Assembly: GCA_039000515.1 (NCBI GenBank)
Contig: JBCFYV010000001.1
Location: 66,557,919-66,621,918, forward strand
Reading direction: 5' to 3'
Origin: Timema cristinae
Taxonomy: Eukaryota > Arthropoda > Insecta > Phasmatodea > Timematidae
DNA length: 64,000 nt
The notes beneath the pieces were generated by a model. It was not told the DNA's origin, made no database searches, and saw nothing but the letters and a program-made list of their open reading frames with translations. Shown here one piece after another: positions 23,935-32,319 of the stretch (its first letter is position 1; each line of letters opens with the position of its first letter). A program made the translations under genes and the position numbers.

Positions 23935-25958
23935 AGTAGCTAGTACGACCCATGGGAACCCCGCTTCCGCCAACGGGTCAAAACACCCACATCCTGTTTG
24001 AGTGACATGCTTTCCACATCTTTACCGTTATTCCCCCCCACCCCTGACCTACTTTCCTCTGATTGGTTGCTATAAATATCCTCCTTCCCCCACCAATTTT
24101 GCCCTGCTTTCCGCCTCCCCCCTCTACTACCAACCCTGGACATGTTGGTTCTTGATGATTGTTAATAGATATTGAGGTCATTGCCCCGGGAAACGGGGTT
24201 TTTCCCTGGCGCCAGTATGTCGGGCAGACAAGACAAGAATAGATATTGGGGTCATTGCCCCGGGCAACGGGGGTTTTCCCTGGCGTCAGTTTGACGGAGG
24301 GCTCGGCACGAAGCTTGCGCTATGGCTGACAAGCCTAGAATGAACATCGGCTCTTCTGTCACAAGGCTCTGTCCCGGAACAAGCAGCATGAACCTTGCGC
24401 TATGGTGCTTTGTGGTAGAGTGTGGTAATTTGTTCCAGAGACCCCCTCCTCCTTCGCCACCCTGACGCCAGACTGCCGGGGCGACAAGTGACTTCGATAA
24501 CCTTGGGTTTTCCCAATGACGTAATCATCGCAACCCTGGCGCCAGGTTGGCGGGCAGACAAGTTGGGACAAGAATAGATCGTGACCTCGGCAACCTGGGT
24601 TTTTCCTATGACGTAATCATTGCGTGTTATGTCGCAACTCTAGCATCTCTAATTATGCACAATCAGGGGCCTCAGAATCCCCAGTTAGGGGCCACTACCC
24701 CCGTCACAAGTCTACTAAAATTGTTTGTTTGGTAGCGTCTGTCGAAATGTCTGGAAATGTACCTCCACCCGCAGCTCTCGGATCGGACAACCTGGGTATT
24801 TTCCTATGCCGTAATCATTGCGTGTTATGTCGCAACTCTAGCATCTCTAATTATGCACAATCAGGGGCCTCGGAATCCACAGTTAGGGGCCACTACCCCC
24901 TGTCACAAGTCTACTAAAATTGTTTGTTTGGTAGCGTCTGTCGAAATGCATGGAAATGTTCCTCCACCCGCAGCTCTCGGACCGGACAACCTGAGTTTTT
25001 TCCTATGACGTAATCATCGCGTGTTATGTCCCAACCCTGGCGCCAGTATGTCGGCCCGACAAGACAAGAATAGATATTGAGGTCATTGCCTCGGGCATCT
25101 GGTTTTCCCTGGTGCCAATATGTCGGCCCAGAATAGATATCGAGGTCATTGCCCGGGGGGGGCAACAGGGTTTTTCCCTGGCGCCAGTATGTCGGGCAGA
25201 CAAGACAAGAATAGATATTGAGGTCATTGCCCGAGCAACGGGGGTTTTCCCTGGCGTCAGCTTGACGGCTCACGAGACAAGAATAGATCTTGACCGCAAC
25301 AACCTTGGGGTTTTCCCAATGACGTAATCATTGCGTGTTATGTCGCAACCCTGGCGCCAGTATGTCGGGCAGACAAGACAAGAATAGATATTGAGGTCAT
25401 TGCCCCGGGCAACGGGGGTTTTCCCTGGCGTCAGCTTGACGGCTCACGAGACAAGAATAGATCTTGACCTCAACAACCTTGGGGTTTTCCCAATGACGTA
25501 ATCATTGCGTGTTATGTCGCAACCCTGGCGCCAGTATGTCGGGCAGACAAGACAAGAATAGATATTGAGGTCATTGCCCCGGGCAACGGGGGTTTTCCCT
25601 GGCGTCAGCTTGACGGCTCACGAGACAAGAATAGATCTTGACCTCAACAACCTTGGGGTTTTCCCAATGACGTAATCATTGCGTGTTATGTCGCAACCCT
25701 GGCGCCAGGTTGGCGGGCAGATAAGACAAGTTGGGACAAGAATAGATATTGACCCGGGCAGCGGGTTTTCCCTGGCGCCAGGTTGTCGGGCAGACAAGAC
25801 AAGTTGAGACAAGAATAGATATTGAGGTCATTGACCCTGGCAGTGGGTTTTCCCTGGCGCCAGGTTGGCGGGCAGACAAGACATGTTGAGACAAGATTAG
25901 ATATTGACCCGGGGCATCGGGTTGTCGTGCAGACAAGGCAAGTTGGGACTCGTAAATA
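23935..25958 (+). repeat. Polinton left terminal inverted repeat
   Basis: About 2.02 kb, inverse of 39404-41214. The outer about 1.2 kb holds partly unique sequence, including two copies of a segment around CTAATTATGCACAATCAGGG (24648 and 24846). The inner part is a tandem array whose units contain GACGTAATCATTGCGTG, CCCTGGCGCCAG and GACAAGAATAGAT. Full 174-bp units start at 25321 and 25495. A run of shorter variant units at about 25735-25958 is mostly absent from the other end. Confidence 0.93.
25147..25958. repeat. 174-bp tandem array in left inverted repeat
   Basis: GACGTAATCATTG recurs at 25321, 25495 and 25669, an exact 174-bp step, after degenerate earlier units. Each unit carries the GGCGCC-centred palindrome CTGGCGCCAG and a G/C-rich CCCCGGGCAACGGGG hairpin. 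Terminal arrays of this kind could act in origin recognition, protection of the protein-primed ends or packaging. That role is inference. Confidence 0.85.
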
Positions 25959-26003
25959 AAACACAGATGTTACAAATATATATTTATTTAATAAACATCA
26001 CAA

Positions 26004-26738
26004 TTATACATTTTTACATGAATGACGCATATATTCGTTCATACGTTTTTCTACAGTGTCTCTTAGATGCGTTAGTAAAATTGTTTTTAGTTCACAATCC
26101 AGCATGTAATAGTCCAAACCGATGACTTGACGTGTATAGTAAGTAGCACTGATAAGATCCAGGTTTTTGATGTGCGTTTCCACCGTAGGTTGTTCTAGGT
26201 CGATGACATCCGTAGATTCTGTTAGCGTGTCGCATACATCCACGACGAGTGTGTCGATCAAATTGTTGCAATAGCGCGCGACGGGTGTCGACCACATGTC
26301 CCGTCGGTCGACGGCGACGTCGATGAGGTCCCACACCTCACAAAGACGCGCCCAGCTAGGTGCTAGATAGGCGACCCGTTTGATTCCGGCGTCTTGTTTC
26401 TCGTTGATGACGACCATACGGTCACCACACATACGTCTCAGAGAGATTTCGTGATTAGTCAGACTAATCTTCTGAGGAGGTTGCGTGTTGGTGAAAAACT
26501 TTGATATGACCGACTTGTAGGTGCTCAGTTCTTGCCATTCTGTTCGGTTAAACACGGCGCAGTTCCCTCCACATTTTTCTAGTTGGACATAGGGCGTAAA
26601 GTTGTTCTTGACACTCATGCCGACGATGACTCGCTTGGCGTCGACTCCATCCAGCGGGAACAATGTGTTGAAAATACTGGTGACGGCGAGTGGTTTCGCA
26701 GGCTTTGCTTTGCTACCGCAAACGTCTTGACCTTCCAT
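26004..26738 (-). CDS. Polinton protein of unknown function, 244 aa
   Basis: Starts at ATG 26738 and ends near the left inverted repeat. Motifs are IFNTLFPLDGVDAKRVIVGM near the N-terminus and a C-terminal helix-rich segment (TVETHIKNLDLISATYYTRQ). I recognise the general sequence type as one repeatedly found beside the protease in insect Polintons, but no function is established. A TATAAAAA box lies at 26779-26786, 48 nt before the start. An AATAAA signal lies at 25983-25988, just after the stop. It is separated by 12 nt from the protease gene. No signal peptide or membrane segment is seen. Confidence 0.85.
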   Translation of the reverse strand: MEGQDVCGSKAKPAKPLAVTSIFNTLFPLDGVDAKRVIVGMSVKNNFTPYVQLEKCGGNCAVFNRTEWQELSTYKSVISKFFTNTQPPQKISLTNHEISLRRMCGDRMVVINEKQDAGIKRVAYLAPSWARLCEVWDLIDVAVDRRDMWSTPVARYCNNLIDTLVVDVCDTLTESTDVIDLEQPTVETHIKNLDLISATYYTRQVIGLDYYMLDCELKTILLTHLRDTVEKRMNEYMRHSCKNV

Positions 26739-26750
26739 GATGCTCAGTGG

Positions 26751-27287
26751 TTATGGCCGGCACACCGCCGGGACGCCCTTTTTATAGGCGCACGCCGTCT
26801 GGACACGGCCTCTTGAAGGGCGACATGCCCCTACAGTCTTGAAAAATCTATTGTAATATCTCACCACCTTAGCGTCGTTGGCTGTATGATTGGTGGGCGA
26901 GAATAGGTTTTGGAAAGTTTTCAGCGGAATGTTCTGGGCGCGATAGAGAAGGTACATGAGACAGTAATGGCCGCAAACGTCTGATGCGATGCTTTGAAGT
27001 TGTAGCTTACTATGGGACGTGCGAAAAGTGTTTTTGCGTATAAATGCCAGATGTGACTTTATACGCGGTGGAAAACCATAACTGTCAAAGTATTCTCCCA
27101 CGCCGTTCTTGTCGATAAAGATGGCGACCCAATGCGTCCCAGGTTTGGTGTGCGGATCGGTGTTGATGACTAGAGCGGCAGGTCGAGCTATTCTTGCGGG
27201 TAGTTGATCAGCAGGGAAAACACCCGACCGTACAGAACGGAACCACGGACTTGTTTTCAGCGCACGTCTTATGGTGTGCGTGTCCAT
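26751..27287 (-). CDS. PRO: Polinton adenain-type cysteine protease (capsid maturation)
   Basis: 178 aa if started at ATG 27287, the first ATG in frame. The open frame runs two codons further. The catalytic layout of adenovirus protease (peptidase family C5, Ulp1 fold) is visible: GTHWVAIFID with His52, GEYFDSYG with Asp68 in place of adenain's Glu, Gln98 as oxyanion-hole residue, then SDVCGHYC with nucleophile Cys105. In adenovirus this enzyme cleaves capsid and core precursors during maturation. A matching role here fits the capsid genes in the same block. The start lies within the end of the preceding 180-aa gene (80-nt overlap) and no TATA box is seen before it. Confidence 0.93.
   Translation of the reverse strand: MDTHTIRRALKTSPWFRSVRSGVFPADQLPARIARPAALVINTDPHTKPGTHWVAIFIDKNGVGEYFDSYGFPPRIKSHLAFIRKNTFRTSHSKLQLQSIASDVCGHYCLMYLLYRAQNIPLKTFQNLFSPTNHTANDAKVVRYYNRFFKTVGACRPSRGRVQTACAYKKGVPAVCRP
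26779..26786 (-). promoter_or_regulatory. TATA box before 244-aa gene
   Basis: TATAAAAA lies 48 nt before the ATG. No TCAKTY match is present at the expected place. Confidence 0.5.
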
Positions 27288-27750
27288 CTTCAATCATCCA
27301 GTCTCGAAGTCCCCAGACGATAGAGGCAGAGCAGAAATTCCATACAGAACTATGTGCCATGCACATGGTGCGACCCAATTTAAGTGTTTTCAGTGACGAA
27401 CAACCTCTGTCGTACAGATCTACGACGGGTGTAGATGTGTATTTGACTAGAAACTTTTTCTTTTCTGACCCCTTGACGTAGACGGTTTCTGCACGCGCTG
27501 TGGCACGGGAGATGAGGGATTCGAGCAGGCTGTAATCCACATCACCGTAATCCCAGGTGATACCGTGCAGATTGTTGACTATATAGTCGGCTTTCTTTCG
27601 GGCATCGGTGGAAAGTTCTTCGATAGCGTATGGAGGTTTTAACACCCAGTGTTGAATTAATGTGCCGCATACAGATAAAACACTCAGTTCCTTGACGATA
27701 AACTCGTTGTTGTCGTCGATGAAGCTCTGGAAATCCACAATGACGTCCAT
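27208..27750 (-). CDS. Polinton protein of unknown function, 180 aa, Cys/His-rich C-terminus
   Basis: Starts ATG 27750 with VDFQSFIDDNNEFIVKELSV. Further blocks are NNLHGITWDYGDVDYSLLE and ETVYVKGSEKKKFLVKY. It ends in a Cys/His-rich tail. The D-x-Q...K-E spacing at the start faintly recalls RNase H-like exonuclease folds, but this is only a suggestion. The sequence type recurs in insect Polintons. TATAAA at 27785-27790 and initiator TCATTT at 27756-27761 precede it with a very short leader. The last 80 nt overlap the protease gene in another frame. Confidence 0.8.
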   Translation of the reverse strand: MDVIVDFQSFIDDNNEFIVKELSVLSVCGTLIQHWVLKPPYAIEELSTDARKKADYIVNNLHGITWDYGDVDYSLLESLISRATARAETVYVKGSEKKKFLVKYTSTPVVDLYDRGCSSLKTLKLGRTMCMAHSSVWNFCSASIVWGLRDWMIEDGHAHHKTCAENKSVVPFCTVGCFPC

Positions 27751-27755
27751 AGCTT

Positions 27756-27790
27756 AAATGAAGGGGGTAAGGGGCGGGAAGCCGTTTATA
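27756..27790 (-). promoter_or_regulatory. TATA box and initiator before 180-aa gene
   Basis: TATAAA (27785-27790) and TCATTT (27756-27761), 31 nt apart. They sit at and after the MCP stop codon. Confidence 0.6.
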
Positions 27791-29104
27791 TTAACTTCCA
27801 TAATCGGTCACAACGTTTCTGTCCTTGTCAATGGTGATGATGTTGGCAAACTCCCCGTACACGATACAGTTGACGGTTTCGGTGAGAGCTCGGGTGAAGC
27901 TCACTTCGATGCTCAGAGAACCGTGTCTCGTCAAATTCCAATGTGATGTCATGTGGGCGGACAGATTAGGTGTGAGATCGAAAGCCATGAGATGATATCC
28001 CTTGGGGAAGGCTTCTCGTGTGATGTCGCTACCCTCGTTCATGAAATGGATACCCGTTCCAGAAAACAGCGTGTGGTAGGACATGACATAGTGTCCGTTT
28101 GAAAAATCGGGCTGTAACGGTTTTGACGGTACTTGTTCCCCGTCCACGTACAGCGAGAAATGGTTCATGCCATAGGTTTGAAAGTTGAACGGGTTCTTGG
28201 TGGCGTCTCCGTTGAACGCCGCGTTTGACACAAATCCCACGATGCACCGTTTGGGTAACTGGCCGGTGAATACGTTGTCCAGCGATTTCCCTTGCACGCC
28301 CGTAGGAATAGTGAGTGTTTTTACTTCCACACGGGTGATGGGATACTTTGCGGGACTGACATTTAATGCTTTGGCGTGTGCCAACAGTATAGAAGGTGCT
28401 ACTTTGACACGCCTCACTAGAAGGCCGGCTTCAACGATGTGAACCTTAAAGTGAGGGAGTTCAGGGACCGCCATAAGACTAAACCCGTCTCTGGAACGGA
28501 CCAACCGGACTCGGAGTTCGGCGCCGTTCAAAAGGTATTTCTCTTGGTTAAACACGTCGCCGTGTAGATACCCCAAAAGATCCACCGTCTTACTTTTTGT
28601 GGTGAGACTGCGACGGGCCTCAAATCCCTTGTTGTTGGCGTTAGCCTCCTCAAAGGTCCCGGGGGTGTCTGCGAACCACAGACCGCAAGTCAAATGCGTT
28701 CTTTTGGCTTCGCTGTTGTAATTGAGCAGCGTCTCAATGTACGCTCTATAGGCATACGTGTTGCTGGGCGGTGATACTAGTTTTTGGTTTAAAAACACGT
28801 CCACCTGCGTGAATAGAGAATGCAGCCAATTGTTGACAGGAGCGATCTGATCCACCTCTGTGAAAGCGCCACCATCGGGTTTCATGATGGCCGCCCGGAG
28901 ATAGAGCATAGTCTGTGAAAGATCGATATAGAACTCGCCTTGTCCGGTAACGGTAAATTCGATGGGTGAATCATCGGTGAGGGAAGAGACAGGTTTGTAC
29001 TGGAGCCATTGCCCACTTTCAAGACTGGTTTGAGTGGGTGGCACGGAAAAGAGATCGAGTTCGCTGCTGGCACACTCGCAGGACTGGGGGTGTAGAAACG
29101 ACAT
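27791..29104 (-). CDS. MCP: Polinton major capsid protein (double jelly-roll)
   Basis: 437 aa, the usual Polinton MCP size. The N-terminus SCECASSELDLFSVPPTQTS followed by PIEFTVTGQGEFYIDL is the hallmark of this family. In many animal genomes its members are annotated as F54H12.2-like proteins. Known family members form the double jelly-roll capsomer of a virus-like icosahedral shell. The predicted protein is beta-rich with no membrane segment. It follows the small basic gene by 1 nt. A weak TATA-like GTAAAAAG (29138-29145) and initiator TCAGTT (29108-29113) lie just upstream, giving a leader of only about 7 nt. The reading frame is uninterrupted. Confidence 0.95.
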   Translation of the reverse strand: MSFLHPQSCECASSELDLFSVPPTQTSLESGQWLQYKPVSSLTDDSPIEFTVTGQGEFYIDLSQTMLYLRAAIMKPDGGAFTEVDQIAPVNNWLHSLFTQVDVFLNQKLVSPPSNTYAYRAYIETLLNYNSEAKRTHLTCGLWFADTPGTFEEANANNKGFEARRSLTTKSKTVDLLGYLHGDVFNQEKYLLNGAELRVRLVRSRDGFSLMAVPELPHFKVHIVEAGLLVRRVKVAPSILLAHAKALNVSPAKYPITRVEVKTLTIPTGVQGKSLDNVFTGQLPKRCIVGFVSNAAFNGDATKNPFNFQTYGMNHFSLYVDGEQVPSKPLQPDFSNGHYVMSYHTLFSGTGIHFMNEGSDITREAFPKGYHLMAFDLTPNLSAHMTSHWNLTRHGSLSIEVSFTRALTETVNCIVYGEFANIITIDKDRNVVTDYGS

Positions 29105-29105
29105 T

Positions 29106-29518
29106 TTAACTGAAAATATCTTTAGCTTCTTTCTTGACCTTTTTACGTCGGGTGACGACCTTAGAATGACGTCGTTGCTTCTTACGACGCCCTTTATAGC
29201 CTGAGCCGGTCATCAGCGTGTTGATCTTCTGTTCAGCCTTGCGTTTCAAGTTTGTTCCAGCCTCGCCGACACGTTGCCGTAGGGCCTCTTTGAAAGGACG
29301 CCCTTGATTGGCAACGTCGGAGAGCACGTCGATTCCCGTATGAAGCGCCTGTTTTCCGATGGCTTTAGCACCACTTCTCAGCAACGGTACGACGCTTTTG
29401 AAAAGACCACTGAAAAACTTCCTATCCCATGCCCTCTTTGATAGGGAACACCGTGGTAGATCGAAGATATTCCTGTTCCAGCCTGGTTGATGTAGTATCT
29501 TTGGTAGGGACAGTTCAT
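29106..29518 (-). pseudogene. Polinton small basic core-like protein, one-base frameshift
   Basis: ATG at 29518 overlaps the penton-gene stop as ATGA. The first frame runs 46 codons to a stop at 29378-29380. The downstream part, in the next frame, continues to the stop at 29106-29108 and is strongly basic with GYKGRRKKQRRHSK near the end. The two frames meet at a run of five T (minus strand, 29413-29417), so a one-base loss in a homopolymer is the likely break. The downstream part contains MTGSG, which fits the adenain cleavage rule (M/I/L)-x-G-x|G. Size, charge and a candidate cleavage site suggest a DNA-condensing or internal capsid protein like adenovirus core or cement precursors. This is inference. 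Confidence 0.75.
29108..29145 (-). promoter_or_regulatory. candidate promoter before MCP
   Basis: Weak TATA-like GTAAAAAG and initiator TCAGTT, 34 nt apart, inside the end of the small basic gene. Confidence 0.4.
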
Positions 29519-30282
29519 GTTGAGCAGCGTCGAAAATGAAGTTTCACGCACACTTTTCCAAACTCGAATGGTACAGGTTCACCCGTGTCGGTTCTTATAT
29601 TGATTTCCAAGCTTTCAATTTCCCTTCTCAGCACCGGCATGTAGTGCAACGGGTCGTAGCTAACTGTCTTATGTATGCCGTAGAGATAGTTTACGTTGTT
29701 GATGCCGACGATACGTAACAGCGGTGCCACAATGTCACCCACGGGCTGAGGCTCGACAATATCCGTGTAGATGTACATTTGCGAGGGCAGGCCTAGTAGA
29801 ATGTTGGCGGCGTACGGAGACTTTGGTACTTTTATCAGATTAGTCTTAGGATCGAAACCGAGCTGTAGACTTAGTTGAGTTGATAGACTCAACAGCTGTA
29901 TATTTGGTGAAGAAGAGATAACTTCCACTTTTTTGTTGGGGTTTGTGTACTTGAATACAACTCCGGAATCCCCTTTAAAAGCCTCTACTTCGTTTAGAGC
30001 CTTGATCAATTCGTGGATAGTGCTGTAGTTTCCAGCAGGGATATGATCCTTGAATATTTGTTCCACGCCGTTAGCGTCCACCCAGTTGTACCATACAATA
30101 TTTTGACCCACGGGTACGGTGGTGAAAGAACAGGGATATTGAAATTCAGCCAGAGCGACTTCCCACCGCCCTTCGAGTGTAAGACGGTAAGGAAGTTGCG
30201 TGGTGAAATTCGTGAGGGTATTTTTCGGGAAATATCCCATAGAGCTGTCGCTCGGCAAAGTGATGTAAAATTGGTCCTTCAT
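29515..30282 (-). CDS. Polinton minor capsid (penton-like) protein
   Basis: 255 aa. The N-terminus FYITLPSDSSMGYFPKNTL and LTLEGRWEVALAEFQYPCSF is the characteristic start of the Polinton minor capsid protein, a predicted single jelly-roll at capsid vertices. The C-terminus ends in beta-rich IRTDTGEPVPFEFG. Its ATG overlaps the integrase stop (ATGA, 30279-30282). Its own stop overlaps the next ATG in the same way (29515-29518). No TATA box is seen upstream, which fits coupled translation. Confidence 0.92.
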   Translation of the reverse strand: MKDQFYITLPSDSSMGYFPKNTLTNFTTQLPYRLTLEGRWEVALAEFQYPCSFTTVPVGQNIVWYNWVDANGVEQIFKDHIPAGNYSTIHELIKALNEVEAFKGDSGVVFKYTNPNKKVEVISSSPNIQLLSLSTQLSLQLGFDPKTNLIKVPKSPYAANILLGLPSQMYIYTDIVEPQPVGDIVAPLLRIVGINNVNYLYGIHKTVSYDPLHYMPVLRREIESLEINIRTDTGEPVPFEFGKVCVKLHFRRCST

Positions 30283-31331
30283 GGTAGGGCGCTGACGTAA
30301 CTGGCGGGAATCCAGGAATTAAACTTGGCGGGGTAACCTTTCCACTGCACGTACACTTTCTTTCTGGCGCCTTTACCCTTGACACGTAGTATTTTATCAA
30401 CTTTAAAAGTTTCAGGGAGACGTACGCGTTGCAATTCAGGTTCGTAAAACGTCCCCTCCACTTCTTCGCCGTCAAGATCGGTGAGTCTGTAGACGACAGG
30501 TTGTCGCAACACGACACTACTGACTTTGAAAATCTCTTCGCTCCAATTGCTTTCGTAGCCCTTTTCAAACAGCATTTTGGATTTGCTAATACGCACCGTG
30601 TCACCGACTTTTATTTTAGGCTTCGAGCTTGGACGCCTTTTGCCGTACAGATTATCTCTGACTTGAAGCACGTTAGTTTCTGAAACGGCGGCGGGTGCCA
30701 TCTTGATGCTGGAATGCTTGGACCCGTTGTAAGCGTCGACTAGGGCTTGGAGGACGTCCACATACCGATACGTGTTATTTTTGGTAAAGTAACGCCACAT
30801 GCGTCCTTTCAGAGTTCTATTGAACCGTTCCACGATGCTTGCCTTCACGTCTGGATTATGAGTGGTGTAGTAATGCACACCTTCTTGCTTGAGAAATTTC
30901 CGGACTAGCCGTGCCGTGAACTCTGTCCCCTTGTCCGTCTGTATACTTAGAGGTTTACGACCGCTTTGCTTAAAAATGTCCCGAAAGGCGTCTCTCACGA
31001 CGCTCCCCGTCTTGGATGGAAGCGTCCTCGCCCAGGCCATCTTACTAAACACGTCGATGACGGTGAGCAAGTACACTGCACCGTCGTTGTATTTTCTGAG
31101 ACTTCTCATATCGTTGAGATCGGCTTGCCAGAGATCGTCAATGTTTGACACCACGTACTTGTTGCGTGGAAATTTTTTTAGCACAGGTTTGTGTAAGGTA
31201 TAAGCGTCCTGCGCACGAAGCCATTCTCGTACTTTTTCGGGATCTTTTTTGGACGCCTTTATGAGCGACGCCGCCCCTGCAAACCCTGCAGGATGAGAAG
31301 GGTCGTAGTAGATGTCGGCTAGACGTTCCAT
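30279..31331 (-). CDS. INT: Polinton integrase (rve-type DDE) with C-terminal chromodomain
   Basis: 350 aa from ATG 31331. The frame is open 21 nt further but without ATG. The retroviral-type catalytic core shows LWQADLNDM (Asp71), LSIQTDKGTEF (Asp133) and ASIVERFNRTLKG (Glu168), with 34 residues between the second Asp and Glu, the standard DD35E spacing. The C-terminal 45 residues form a chromodomain (VDKILRVKG...YVQWKGYPAKFNSWIP) that may steer insertion to modified chromatin. A 6-bp target duplication is the expected product. The start codon overlaps the preceding stop as TAATG, with no TATA box of its own. Confidence 0.95.
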   Translation of the reverse strand: MERLADIYYDPSHPAGFAGAASLIKASKKDPEKVREWLRAQDAYTLHKPVLKKFPRNKYVVSNIDDLWQADLNDMRSLRKYNDGAVYLLTVIDVFSKMAWARTLPSKTGSVVRDAFRDIFKQSGRKPLSIQTDKGTEFTARLVRKFLKQEGVHYYTTHNPDVKASIVERFNRTLKGRMWRYFTKNNTYRYVDVLQALVDAYNGSKHSSIKMAPAAVSETNVLQVRDNLYGKRRPSSKPKIKVGDTVRISKSKMLFEKGYESNWSEEIFKVSSVVLRQPVVYRLTDLDGEEVEGTFYEPELQRVRLPETFKVDKILRVKGKGARKKVYVQWKGYPAKFNSWIPASYVSALP

Positions 31332-31981
31332 TAAGCTCTGAACGGCAGCCACCGGTTTTCGTCCACTCTCTTCAGTTTCTTCTTCTTTGGGCGTTGCGAC
31401 GGTGTAAGTGGTTGTGGTACGGGCGTCGGATCTCTAATGGGCGCCAAACGTTTCGGGTTCACAATAAATTCTTTCGGAACGTTTATATTTTGCAGCGCCG
31501 TGAGAAACTCTCGCCACCCTGACGGTTCGCTGTGTCTTCTTGCTCTGACCAGATCGTTGACTAAATCCACAATATTGGATCCACGAAGAGGCGTATCTTG
31601 AATACTCACTTCTCCGTTTGAGTCCCAAGAGATGCCGCCTCGGGACTTAATATGTTCTAGTAAAAGTTCAGCTTTTTTACGTGCCTGTGCTGGTACAGTA
31701 TTAAGTACAGTTGGGATGGGAAGTACAGACACTTCAGGGGTGGTAGTGGTGGTGGTTTCAGATGGCGGTGGGTGCTGACTAAAGTGTAGATAGCGCTGTA
31801 GCACTTGTTGGTATAAAGTCCATTTAGACTTGTCGTCAAGTTTTGAAGCGAGGATTTTTTCCATTTCCTTGTCCAACTCGGAGACCACTAGATTTGTTGC
31901 CGAAGCCGTTTGTTGGTGGTGTTGCTCGTAACGGTGTAATGTTTCCGGGGACACCAATATCATCTTTTTCGTGTGTTCCAT
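31331..31981 (-). CDS. Polinton protein of unknown function, 216 aa, coiled N-terminus
   Basis: ATG at 31981. The N-terminal 75 residues look helical and charged (LVVSELDKEMEKILASKLDD), with YEQHHQQ before. A Pro/Thr-rich linker with a run of Thr follows. A second block contains GGISWDSNGEVSIQDTPLRG then NIVDLVNDLVRARR, a pattern recurrent in Polintons. The C-terminus is Pro-rich then basic (PSQRPKKKKLKRVDENRW). The SxPxWxxG-like block may be a DNA- or capsid-associated module, function unknown. It starts 3 nt after the upstream stop and its own stop forms TAATG with the integrase start. Confidence 0.8.
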   Translation of the reverse strand: MEHTKKMILVSPETLHRYEQHHQQTASATNLVVSELDKEMEKILASKLDDKSKWTLYQQVLQRYLHFSQHPPPSETTTTTTPEVSVLPIPTVLNTVPAQARKKAELLLEHIKSRGGISWDSNGEVSIQDTPLRGSNIVDLVNDLVRARRHSEPSGWREFLTALQNINVPKEFIVNPKRLAPIRDPTPVPQPLTPSQRPKKKKLKRVDENRWLPFRA

Positions 31982-31984
31982 TAT

Positions 31985-32317
31985 TTACTTGTTGAATAAG
32001 GAACCGAGGACCCCGCTGATTAAAGGGGCTAAAAGTAAGGGCAAGAACGCTCCTCCTTTCTGAACGAGTAGTCGTCTCTTCTTCTTCCAGCACTCTCCTC
32101 GTTTGACCAGCTTGCGCAACACCTGCTTGTGAGCACGTAACTTTGTCTTCTGCGCATTTTTCAGCGGTACCCGTCCTTTTAAAGTGTTGTAGGCACACTC
32201 GCAAACAGAGTCAACCAGTTTCTTGTCGGCTGTTTTCATCAAGGCGACTCGTTGCTGCGGGTTCATGCGATACATCGCACGTAGCAGAGGTGCCTGCTTC
32301 AGCACTTTGGGACTCAT
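31985..32317 (-). CDS. Polinton small basic protein with hydrophobic C-terminus, 110 aa
   Basis: The N-terminal 80 residues are helical and Lys/Arg-rich (KNAQKTKLRAHKQVLRKLVK). A short KKKRRLLVQKGG stretch then leads to a hydrophobic tail FLPLLLAPLISGVLGSLF. This layout recurs in Polintons and recalls adenovirus internal proteins with membrane-active helices. A membrane-lytic or capsid-lining role is only inference. TATAAAAA at 32354-32361 and initiator TCATTT at 32325-32330 precede it by 44 and 11-13 nt. It lies 2 nt after the ATPase gene. Confidence 0.82.
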   Translation of the reverse strand: MSPKVLKQAPLLRAMYRMNPQQRVALMKTADKKLVDSVCECAYNTLKGRVPLKNAQKTKLRAHKQVLRKLVKRGECWKKKRRLLVQKGGAFLPLLLAPLISGVLGSLFNK

Positions 32318-32319
32318 GG

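Noticed and set aside
24359..25964. Many open frames in the left inverted repeat, mirrored at 39.4-41.2 kb
   Set aside because: They follow tandem repeat periodicity, appear in several frames at once and encode no recognisable domain.
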